Shown here piece after piece: positions 9,825 to 17,075 of a stretch of 64,000 bases of DNA (within the stretch, counting starts at the first letter, position 1; the number at the start of each line of letters is the position of its first letter). The stretch spans positions 1,240,001 to 1,304,000 of the forward strand of contig CBDEFR010000009.1 of assembly GCA_965237505.1 (NCBI GenBank), given 5' to 3'. The translations under genes were made by a program, and so were the position numbers. Under the pieces are notes generated by a model. The model saw nothing but the letters and a program-made list of their open reading frames with translations. It was not told the origin of the DNA and searched no databases. The DNA comes from NVTR01 sp965237505 (GTDB taxonomy: Bacteria > Pseudomonadota > Alphaproteobacteria > Rhodobacterales > Rhodobacteraceae).

Positions 9825-10739
9825 TCAGGCAAATATCATCGATGATAATTTTCGCCGCCCGTTCAGTACGATCGGGTCCTGAGGCGTCAGCGCGTCAAAT
9901 ATTGTGAACAGTTGGGCCTTGGCGGCGCTGTCGTTCCAGTCGCGATCGCGGCGAAATAATTCCAGCAATTCCGCCACCGCTTCTTGAACCTGCCCGGCTG
10001 CATGCAACGCATTTGCCAGCTCAAACCGCGCCTGATTATCGTCGGGCTTGGCGTCAACAGAGGCGCGCAACTCGGTCACCGGACCGGCATTGGCGGCCTG
10101 CCGGGCCAATTGCAATTGCGCATGCGCGCTGTCCAGTTCCGCGCTGCCGGAAATTTCCGCCGGTGCACCGTTCAGGATCGCTTCGGCCTGATCCAGATCA
10201 CCCATCGACAGATGCGCCCGCACCATTCCGGCATACGCAGCCGCGTTTTCTGGTTCCTGACTCAGGATCGCAGCAAACGTCTGCACGGCGTCCACTGCGG
10301 CGCCTTGGGCCAGCATCGCCTCGGCGGCTTGGATCGCCTCGGCCAAACCGCCGTCGCCAGCCAGATCCGCCAGTTTTTGCACAAACGACTTGATTTCAGA
10401 GCCCTGCACAGCGCCCTGAAAAACTTCCACCGGTTGTCCCTGCCAAAAGCCATAGACCGTCGGGATCGACTGAACCCGCAGCTGCGCCGCAATTCCCGGG
10501 TTTTCGTCGATGTTGATCTTGACCATGCGAACCTTGCCGCCCGCACTCGTGACCGCATCTTCCAGCATTGGCCCAAGGGTTTTGCACGGCTCGCACCACG
10601 GTGCCCAGAAATCAACGATCACCGGAACCTTGTCGGAGGCTTCGATAACATCCTGCGCAAACGTGGCCTCGCTGGCGTCCTTGATCAGTGCACCGGCATC
10701 AGGTTTTGCAGGGCTTTGGCCAAACTCTAACATGGGCAT
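9825..10739 (-). CDS. Thioredoxin-TPR co-chaperone (CnoX/YbbN-like)
   Basis: The 304-residue protein joins an N-terminal thioredoxin fold with the active site WAPWCEPCK (about residues 45-53) to a C-terminal tetratricopeptide region rich in Ala and Glu. This is the layout of CnoX/YbbN. E. coli YbbN has lost active-site cysteines, whereas CXXC is intact here, so redox activity is likely. It would protect client proteins from oxidation and hand them to chaperones. It is first in a three-gene minus-strand run with the LON-domain and Trm112-like genes. Confidence 0.88.
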   Translation of the reverse strand: MPMLEFGQSPAKPDAGALIKDASEATFAQDVIEASDKVPVIVDFWAPWCEPCKTLGPMLEDAVTSAGGKVRMVKINIDENPGIAAQLRVQSIPTVYGFWQGQPVEVFQGAVQGSEIKSFVQKLADLAGDGGLAEAIQAAEAMLAQGAAVDAVQTFAAILSQEPENAAAYAGMVRAHLSMGDLDQAEAILNGAPAEISGSAELDSAHAQLQLARQAANAGPVTELRASVDAKPDDNQARFELANALHAAGQVQEAVAELLELFRRDRDWNDSAAKAQLFTIFDALTPQDPIVLNGRRKLSSMIFA

Positions 10740-10944
10740 CCTCAGGTGTATCTCAGTTGCCTGCTAAATGGTGCAAACGGCGCTACAGTGCAAGGTCCGC
10801 CCTCGACCAACGCAATACATCCGGCTCAGCCTGCTCATAGCTGGCTAGTAATCATGGATATGATCCAGCTGAATGGCCGAACCATCAAATGATCGCAGCG
10901 TCTGGGCCAGTTCTGAGACCTTCACTGCGATCAGTCATCCCGTC
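10740..10944. other. Intergenic stretch
   Basis: This gap of about 200 bp lies between xth (which ends here) and the thioredoxin-TPR gene (which starts here), both on the minus strand. It should hold the promoter of the latter. No gene or strong hairpin was recognised. Confidence 0.4.
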
Positions 10945-11733
10945 CTAAATGTCGAATGTCGCAAATACCGGCGCATGGTCCGACGATTTTTCCCAGCCCC
11001 GCGCCGCGCGCAGGATTTTTGAGCCATGCGCGGCACCGGAAATATCCGTTGTGGCCCAGACATGGTCCAATCGCCGCCCTTTGTCCGCCGCGTCCCAATC
11101 TTTTGCCCGATAGGACCACCAGGAATAAAGTTGTCCATCAGGAATATCTGCTCGTGTCACGTCGACCCAACCCCCGGCGTCTTGGTTTGCTGCCAGGTGT
11201 TCCACTTCAATCGGGGTATGAGAGACGATGCCAAGAAGGGCCTTGTGGTTCCAGACGTCATCTTCGCGCGGCGCGATATTCAGATCCCCAACAAGAATTG
11301 CTTTTTCCGGCCTCTCGGCATGAAACCAGTCGCGCATTTCGGTGAGATAATCGAGTTTTTGGCCAAATTTCTCGTTCACCGCGCGATCCGGTTTGTCGCC
11401 CCCTGACGGCACGTAGAAATTGTGGATCGTTACGCCGTTTTCCAGCCGCCCCGCTACATGGCGCGCGTGCCCAAGAGCGGCGAAATCCTTGTCTCCGACA
11501 TCCTCAATCGGCAACTTGGACAGGATCAGGACACCGTTATAGCCCTTTTGTCCGCGCGCAATCATGTGCCGGTAACCGATGTCAGCAAATTTCTCGGTCG
11601 GGATCAATTCGACCGGGCTTTTGCATTCCTGCAAACACAGGATGTCTGGGCCCTCTTGGGCCAACAATTGAAGCACAAGTGGCTCGCGCAGCCTGACAGA
11701 GTTGATATTCCATGTTGCAATCGTGAACGGCAT
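10945..11733 (-). CDS. xth: Exodeoxyribonuclease III
   Basis: The 262-residue protein begins at ATG 11733-11731 with PFTIATWNINSVRLR, the standard start of the EEP nuclease fold. An in-frame extension further upstream has no homology and crosses a terminator, so it was not used. Motifs seen are LCLQECK (metal-binding Glu), VLVGDLNIAPREDDVWN, and the terminal SSDHAPVFATF with the catalytic Asp-His pair. It acts as an AP endonuclease and 3'-5' exonuclease in base-excision repair. Confidence 0.94.
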   Translation of the reverse strand: MPFTIATWNINSVRLREPLVLQLLAQEGPDILCLQECKSPVELIPTEKFADIGYRHMIARGQKGYNGVLILSKLPIEDVGDKDFAALGHARHVAGRLENGVTIHNFYVPSGGDKPDRAVNEKFGQKLDYLTEMRDWFHAERPEKAILVGDLNIAPREDDVWNHKALLGIVSHTPIEVEHLAANQDAGGWVDVTRADIPDGQLYSWWSYRAKDWDAADKGRRLDHVWATTDISGAAHGSKILRAARGWEKSSDHAPVFATFDI

Positions 11734-11762
11734 GAGGCGTCTCCTTTGCCTCAATCCACCGC

Positions 11763-11790
11763 AAAAAAAGGCCGGGCACAAGGCCCGGCC
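11763..11790 (-). terminator. Rho-independent terminator of the response regulator gene
   Basis: On the minus strand an 8-bp GC stem (GGCCGGGC pairing with GCCCGGCC, five-base loop) is followed by seven T. It lies 50 bp past the stop of the response regulator and separates it from xth. Confidence 0.85.
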
Positions 11791-11839
11791 AGTCCAACAG
11801 GGAGGTTGTGCGCCATTCCCCCGGCGCACGTAGGGATCA

Positions 11840-12526
11840 CTATGCAACCAATCTATAACCGCCTGATTCGGTCACAAGAAGGCGAGCATTTGACGGATCT
11901 GGTTCAATTTTTTGTCGAAGCCGGTAAATATGGGTCTCCAATGTGTGGGTGGTAACGCCTGCATTGTAGCCCCAAACCTCGTGCAACAGAATATCGCGTG
12001 CCACCACGCCTTCGGTCGCCCGATACAGGAATTTGAGAATGTTGGTTTCCTTCTCGGTCAGCCGAATTTTCTTGTCTTCCTCGGTAATTAGCATCTTCAT
12101 GGCTGGCTTGAACGTATAAGGGCCAAGCTGAAAAACCGCGTCCTCTGACTGCTCGTGCTGGCGCAGTTGGGCGCGAATTCGCGCCAGTAGCACCGGGAAT
12201 TTGAACGGCTTGGACACATAGTCGTTGGCACCGGCATCAAGGCCCAGAATTGTGTCAGCGTCAGAATCATGCCCGGTCAGCATCACAATCGGGCATTTCA
12301 CGTTCTGTTTGCGCATCCAGCGGCACAGTTCGCGGCCATCGGTGTCGGGCAGCCCGACGTCCAGGATCACCAGATCGTAAATCGCTTCCTTGGCCTTCAC
12401 CATTGCCGAAGCGCCGTTTTCCGCCTCGAACACATCAAAGTCCTCGGTCATCACCAGCTGCTCGCTCAGTGCTTCGCGCAGATCATCGTCATCATCGACA
12501 AGAAGTATCTTTTTCAGGTTGGTCAT
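11840..12526 (-). CDS. OmpR-family response regulator, orphan
   Basis: The receiver domain has the acidic pocket VDDDDD, the phospho-acceptor Asp in LVILDVGLPDTDG, the conserved Thr in MLTGHD and Lys in SKPFKFP. A C-terminal winged helix follows (LTEKETNILKFLYR, then THTLETHIYRLRQKI and LVTESGGYRLV). The start ATG at 12526 was preferred over one nine codons upstream because GAGG precedes it. The product has 228 residues. No histidine kinase gene is adjacent, so it is an orphan regulator. It is transcribed divergently from ribA and has its own terminator. Confidence 0.9.
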   Translation of the reverse strand: MTNLKKILLVDDDDDLREALSEQLVMTEDFDVFEAENGASAMVKAKEAIYDLVILDVGLPDTDGRELCRWMRKQNVKCPIVMLTGHDSDADTILGLDAGANDYVSKPFKFPVLLARIRAQLRQHEQSEDAVFQLGPYTFKPAMKMLITEEDKKIRLTEKETNILKFLYRATEGVVARDILLHEVWGYNAGVTTHTLETHIYRLRQKIEPDPSNARLLVTESGGYRLVA

Positions 12527-12687
12527 TTCCGCAATTTCCTCTTTGTTCTGCACTAGACATGGAAGACGCTTCGCGTTGGGGCAAGATGTGCTGCAATCGC
12601 CTCACGCGGGCGTGTCAAATGCACGGCAAATGTTTCATATTACTGCAATTCCCGCTACATCGGCTGTGCAACTGCCCAGGATGTTAC

Positions 12688-13776
12688 ATGTCACTTGCCC
12701 CGACGCTTCTGGAACGCCTGGCCCGCGCGCGGGCCGATCTGCGTATCGGCGTGCCGGTGGTATTGTCATCCGGCGACAGCGCTTTGTTGGCGATTGCGGC
12801 TGAAACCCTGCACCAGGACCGGCTGGCAGATTTCCGCAGCATCGGACAGCCCGTGCTGGCCATTACCAAGCACCGGGCCCGCACGCTGAAGGCGCGCTGT
12901 TATGACGGCGACATCGCCCGCATCCCGGTTCCCGCTGGCGCCGACGTCAATTGGATCACATCGCTTGCGGACCCTGCCGATGATCTGCGTGCACCGATGA
13001 AAGGCCCGTTGATGGCCCTTCGGACAGGCGACGCCACGTTGCACCGTGCCGCGATTTCGCTGGTCAAAAAGGCCCGGCTATTGCCCGCGGTTCTGGCAGT
13101 TGATCTGTCGCAAAGCCTTGATTTTGCAAATCAAAACGGACTTACTCACATTGACTTAGATCTCGCGGCGTCGCTGATGTCCAGCTCGAGCCCGCTGCAT
13201 CCGGTGGTCTGCGCCCGGGTCCCGCTGGAGGTGTCAGAAGCCGGGCGCCTGCATGTCTTCCGCCCCGAAGACCGCGGCGAGGAACACTACGCGGTCGAGA
13301 TTGGCAGGCCCGAGCGGTCCAAACCGGTGCTCACCCGGCTGCATTCGGCCTGTTTTACCGGCGATCTGCTCGGCAGCCTAAAATGCGATTGTGGTCCGCA
13401 ATTGCGCACGGCACTGAAATGCATGGGTGATCAGGGGTCCGGAGTTCTGCTTTACCTCAACCAAGAGGGTCGCGGCATCGGGCTGGCCAACAAGATGCGC
13501 GCCTATTCGTTGCAGGATCAGGGCTTTGATACGGTCGAGGCCAATCACCGGCTTGGCTTTGAAGACGATGAACGTGACTTTCGTATCGGGGCTAACATAC
13601 TGACAGAGCTTGGATTTTCTACGGTTCGGCTGCTCACCAACAACCCCGCCAAAGTTACCATGATGCAGAATAACGGGATCGAGGTGGCAGAACGGGTGCC
13701 GCTCAGGGTCGGACTGAACCCGTTGAACGCCAAGTATCTGGACACCAAGGCAAAGAAATCCGGGCACATCCTGTGA
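12688..13776 (+). CDS. ribA: GTP cyclohydrolase II
   Basis: Starting at ATG 12688 the product is 362 residues. The C-terminal half is GTP cyclohydrolase II: zinc ligands in CFTGDLLGSLKCDCG, then EGRGIGLANKMRAYSLQD and the substrate-binding FSTVRLLTNNP. It makes the pyrimidine precursor of riboflavin from GTP. The N-terminal 160 residues match the extra domain found in alphaproteobacterial RibA and lack DHBP synthase motifs. Its stop overlaps the start of the L,D-transpeptidase gene (GTGA). Confidence 0.93.
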   Translation: MSLAPTLLERLARARADLRIGVPVVLSSGDSALLAIAAETLHQDRLADFRSIGQPVLAITKHRARTLKARCYDGDIARIPVPAGADVNWITSLADPADDLRAPMKGPLMALRTGDATLHRAAISLVKKARLLPAVLAVDLSQSLDFANQNGLTHIDLDLAASLMSSSSPLHPVVCARVPLEVSEAGRLHVFRPEDRGEEHYAVEIGRPERSKPVLTRLHSACFTGDLLGSLKCDCGPQLRTALKCMGDQGSGVLLYLNQEGRGIGLANKMRAYSLQDQGFDTVEANHRLGFEDDERDFRIGANILTELGFSTVRLLTNNPAKVTMMQNNGIEVAERVPLRVGLNPLNAKYLDTKAKKSGHIL

Positions 13777-14267
13777 GGCCCGGCGATCTGGTCGTCACGC
13801 CCCGGGGGTTGCGGTTTTCAGGCCGGCACTTTCCCTGCACGGTCGGGCACAGCGGCATAAGCCGCAACAAGTGCGAAGGCGACGGCGCGACACCGGCGGG
13901 CAGCCACCGGATCACCGGCTGTCTTTACCGCCCTGACCGGATGGCGAGCCCTTGCAATTGGGCACGACCGATCTGGCCGGGCGATGCGTGGTCCGACGAC
14001 CCGGGCGACGCATTCTACAACTGCCTGGTTCGCCATCCGCACCGCCATAGCCACGAAAATCTGCGCCGCGCTGATCGGCTTTATGACCTGATTCTGCTGA
14101 CCGACTGGAACTGGCCGAACGCAACCCCTGGCAACGGCTCTGCGATATTCGTCCACCGCTGGCGAAAACCCGGCCATCCGACGCAGGGCTGTATCGCGCT
14201 GCGCCTAGACCATCTGATCTGGATCACCCGACGTATTGCACCGGCAACCCGGCTGATCGTGCGCTGA
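13773..14267 (+). CDS. L,D-transpeptidase (YkuD) catalytic-domain protein
   Basis: The 164-residue protein starts with GTG overlapping the ribA stop. It has the YkuD signature around residue 140: SAIFVHRW followed by PTQGCIAL, giving the catalytic His and Cys. No signal peptide is visible at this start, which is odd for an enzyme that cross-links peptidoglycan in the periplasm. The short form next to ribA is common in Rhodobacterales. The substrate is not established. Confidence 0.85.
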   Translation: MRPGDLVVTPRGLRFSGRHFPCTVGHSGISRNKCEGDGATPAGSHRITGCLYRPDRMASPCNWARPIWPGDAWSDDPGDAFYNCLVRHPHRHSHENLRRADRLYDLILLTDWNWPNATPGNGSAIFVHRWRKPGHPTQGCIALRLDHLIWITRRIAPATRLIVR

Positions 14268-14311
14268 GTGGCAGCACATCTTATTTTCAGGGCTCCGCCC
14301 GTTTGTTCGCT

Positions 14312-14334
14312 GAAATGGTCCCCCGGACCATTTC
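14312..14334. terminator. Perfect 10-bp inverted repeat, possible bidirectional terminator
   Basis: GAAATGGTCC and GGACCATTTC form a perfect 10-bp stem with a three-base loop between two convergent genes. There is no clean T-run on either strand, so a terminator role is inferred from position and symmetry only. Confidence 0.5.
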
Positions 14335-14373
14335 TATTTCGCTCCAAACTCCTCGCCGACGACTTGCGCCGCT

Positions 14374-15027
14374 TCAGCCCTCGTTGCGCGCCCCGAAGAT
14401 TGCAGACCCAATGCGCACATAAGTCGCCCCAAGCGCCACAGCGCGCTCAAAATCGTCGCTCATCCCCATCGAAAGTTCGCTTAGTCCGTTGCGCGCCGCA
14501 ATCTTCGCCAGCAGGGCAAAATGTAATGACGGTTCCTCGTCCAGCGGCGGGATGCACATCAGCCCCACAACCGGCAGGTCCAGCGCGCGCGCCTCGGCTA
14601 CAAAACTGTCCGCCTCGGCAGGCAAAACCCCGGCCTTTTGCGGCTCCTCGCCGGTATTCACCTGAATCAACAGCATCGGACATTGCCCCAGTTCCTGCGC
14701 CAGCCTGGCCAGCGTTTTGGCCAGCTTGGGCCGATCCAGCGAATGGATCGCCGCAAACAGCCCCATCGCCTGACGCGCCTTGTTGGTCTGCAACGGCCCC
14801 AGCAGATGCACCCTGACCCGGTCAAATCGCTGGCACCAGGCGGGCCACTTTGCCAGCGCCTCTTGCACCCGGTTCTCGCCAAATAACCGATGGCCGCCGG
14901 CAAGCACCGATTCGACACGTGCATTGGGCTGCAATTTGGAGACCGCAATTAATCTGGTCGAGCCCTCGATTCGCCCGACTCGCCGCTCTTCCGTCCTGAT
15001 TTCGCCCAGAATCGAAGCTAAAGACAT
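14374..15027 (-). CDS. YggS/PROSC-family PLP homeostasis protein
   Basis: The 217-residue protein is a fold-type III PLP-binding protein: the lysine lies in LIAVSKLQPN (about residue 32), followed by LFGENRVQEALAKW, LIQVNTGEEPQKAG and, near the end, LSMGMSDDFERAVALGATYVRIGSAIFG. The family has no known catalytic reaction and buffers pyridoxal 5'-phosphate. The length is normal. It runs convergently with the L,D-transpeptidase gene. Confidence 0.92.
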   Translation of the reverse strand: MSLASILGEIRTEERRVGRIEGSTRLIAVSKLQPNARVESVLAGGHRLFGENRVQEALAKWPAWCQRFDRVRVHLLGPLQTNKARQAMGLFAAIHSLDRPKLAKTLARLAQELGQCPMLLIQVNTGEEPQKAGVLPAEADSFVAEARALDLPVVGLMCIPPLDEEPSLHFALLAKIAARNGLSELSMGMSDDFERAVALGATYVRIGSAIFGARNEG

Positions 15028-15259
15028 GAAAAACCACCGTGCGGCGCAACGTCAAAACGCGCTGAAATCCCTGTTTCGATGGCATTTATTGGCCGCACAG
15101 CCGGGACTTGCAACAACTGTGTGTCGTCATTGCATCATATCGCTGCATCCTGCCCACAACGCAAGCCACCCAACTTGACGATTTTGTCCTTAAAGAGCAT
15201 TCACATGACATCACTGTGTCGGGGGACCGGCACTCTTGTATTAACCACGAGGGAAAAAC

Positions 15260-16300
15260 ATGAAAAAGATTCTCCTTTCTTCCGCCGCTGTAATTGCCTT
15301 CGCTGGCGCAGCAGTTGCGGATGTCACAATATCGGGCGATGCCGAGCTCGGTTACAATGAAGAAATCAAAGACGGCGTGTACTGGGGCGTTGGTCTGAGC
15401 GTTGCGGCATCGACGGAACTCAACAACGGCTGGACCGCTGCGGGCTCGCTCGACATTGATCTGACAACCACAATCCAACCCGCAACCCAACCCTCGACCT
15501 TCGGACTCGGTAGTGTCGATTCTTCTGACTGGGTATTGTCTTTGACTTCGGACATGGGCGGCCTGTATTTCGGTGACACGGCTTTTGCCGCTGACGAATA
15601 CTGGAGCGGTACAGGGAACATGGAAGATGACAGCTTTGATGGGCATGATGACGATGGCCCAGAAGATGCTACTCTTCGTCTCGAATATACCGGCGGTATG
15701 ATTGCTGCAGCCGTTTCGGCCCGAATAATCACCGCAAGCACAACAATTGATGGGATGTCAGCGCATGTTAAAGCTGATCTTGGTGGTGTGACACTTGCAG
15801 CCGCATACCAAGATGACACTATGCCTAGCGGCGAAGTCTTTGGTGTAACTGCGGCCGCAAGTATGGGCGGCATTGACTTCAAGGTGGCTCACGCTGACGC
15901 CTCAGACGGCGACGGCAACACATCGACCGGTGCGTCTGTCTCTTACCCGATGGGCAACATTACGCTTGGCGGTTTCTACGTTGCTGAAGATGTAGAAGAG
16001 GACAACTACGGTGTGAGCGTTGATTATTCTGAGGGCGCTGTTTCGGTAGATGCTTTCTTCCACGGTGGCACTGACGAAGACGCCGGCGTTAACGTGTCAT
16101 TTGATGCTGGCAACGGTGTGAACGTCTTCGCCGGTTGGTCGGATGACGACGGTTCCTATGTCGGCGGCACATTGGACCTGGGTGGCGATGCCACGCTCCT
16201 CGTCTCCTGGGGTGATGATTCGGACAATGCAGAAAACGACGAGATCGGTCCTGAGAAATTCCTCACTGGCGTGAACGTAAACGTGTCGATCGCCTTCTGA
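15260..16300 (+). CDS. Rhodobacter-type porin
   Basis: The 346-residue protein has a signal peptide (MKKILLSSAAVIAFAGAAVA) followed by alternating, Asp- and Gly-rich beta-strand sequence ending in VNVSIAF, with the terminal Phe typical of outer-membrane proteins. The start follows an AGGGA ribosome binding site. It would form a trimeric channel for small solutes. The high acidic content suggests a saline habitat. It is a single-gene unit with its own terminator. Confidence 0.88.
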   Translation: MKKILLSSAAVIAFAGAAVADVTISGDAELGYNEEIKDGVYWGVGLSVAASTELNNGWTAAGSLDIDLTTTIQPATQPSTFGLGSVDSSDWVLSLTSDMGGLYFGDTAFAADEYWSGTGNMEDDSFDGHDDDGPEDATLRLEYTGGMIAAAVSARIITASTTIDGMSAHVKADLGGVTLAAAYQDDTMPSGEVFGVTAAASMGGIDFKVAHADASDGDGNTSTGASVSYPMGNITLGGFYVAEDVEEDNYGVSVDYSEGAVSVDAFFHGGTDEDAGVNVSFDAGNGVNVFAGWSDDDGSYVGGTLDLGGDATLLVSWGDDSDNAENDEIGPEKFLTGVNVNVSIAF

Positions 16301-16323
16301 GTTGAACTGAATATATTTGAGAA

Positions 16324-16350
16324 GGGCAGCCTCATGGCTGCCCTTTTTGT
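16324..16350 (+). terminator. Rho-independent terminator of the porin gene
   Basis: AAGGGCAGCC pairs with GGCTGCCCTT across a TCAT loop and runs into five T on the plus strand, 24 bp after the porin stop. Confidence 0.9.
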
Positions 16351-16446
16351 GTCTGCGGTTTGACTCCGCCATGAAGCCATTTCAGACCTTGCTCCAATTG
16401 TGCCGCTTCGCTACGTTCCCGCCCAACTGAAAGGGACTGGTTTTCT

Positions 16447-17007
16447 ATGGCTCTCCAACACTTTGCCCGGTATGTTGTTGTGTCTGTGGTTGCGTTGCTT
16501 TTAACCGGTTGCGGCGGTGGAGGAATTGGAAATAGCCTTGGTTCGATCGGCCGCGGGTTATTTGGTGGCGGCGCACCAGCGATTGCGCCCAGCGAGGATG
16601 TTTTTCTAGAAAACGCGACTTCTGGAACGCCTCCGCCGGTGCGCACGTTGGCGGCAACACAAGCCGTGCGGCGCGGTCTTTTTCGCCGCCCGACAATCGA
16701 CCCCAACACCGCGATCCAGGTGAACAAATACATCTGGGCAGCAGCACTTGAGGTTCTGGATTTCCTACCGCTTCGCTCGGCCGATCCGTTCACCGGGGTC
16801 ATCGTCACCGGCTATGGCACGCCGCCAGGTGGCGGGCGCGCATACCGTGCGACGATATTTATCCAGGACCCGGCGCTTGACGCCCGTTCACTGAGAATCG
16901 CCTTTAGCACCCGCGGTGGCCCGGTCAGCGCCGATACGTTTCGCGCGCTCGAGGATGCGATCCTGACCCGGGCCCGCCAGCTGCGGATTGGCGATGCCAG
17001 GCTTTGA
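16447..17007 (+). CDS. DUF3576 lipoprotein
   Basis: The 186-residue protein has a signal peptide with lipobox LLTGC (residues 18-22), a Gly-rich spacer, and the conserved DUF3576 core (VNKYIWAAALEVLDFLPL, then DPFTGVIVTGYG). The function of this alphaproteobacterial envelope family is unknown. It precedes leuS by 68 bp, a conserved order in Rhodobacterales, so it is probably in the leuS-lptE-holA transcription unit. Confidence 0.85.
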   Translation: MALQHFARYVVVSVVALLLTGCGGGGIGNSLGSIGRGLFGGGAPAIAPSEDVFLENATSGTPPPVRTLAATQAVRRGLFRRPTIDPNTAIQVNKYIWAAALEVLDFLPLRSADPFTGVIVTGYGTPPGGGRAYRATIFIQDPALDARSLRIAFSTRGGPVSADTFRALEDAILTRARQLRIGDARL

Positions 17008-17075
17008 TCCCCGGAACATTGTTTTTATTACGACGACGGGCACCATCCGCGGTATTGATATTTAGGGATCAGAAC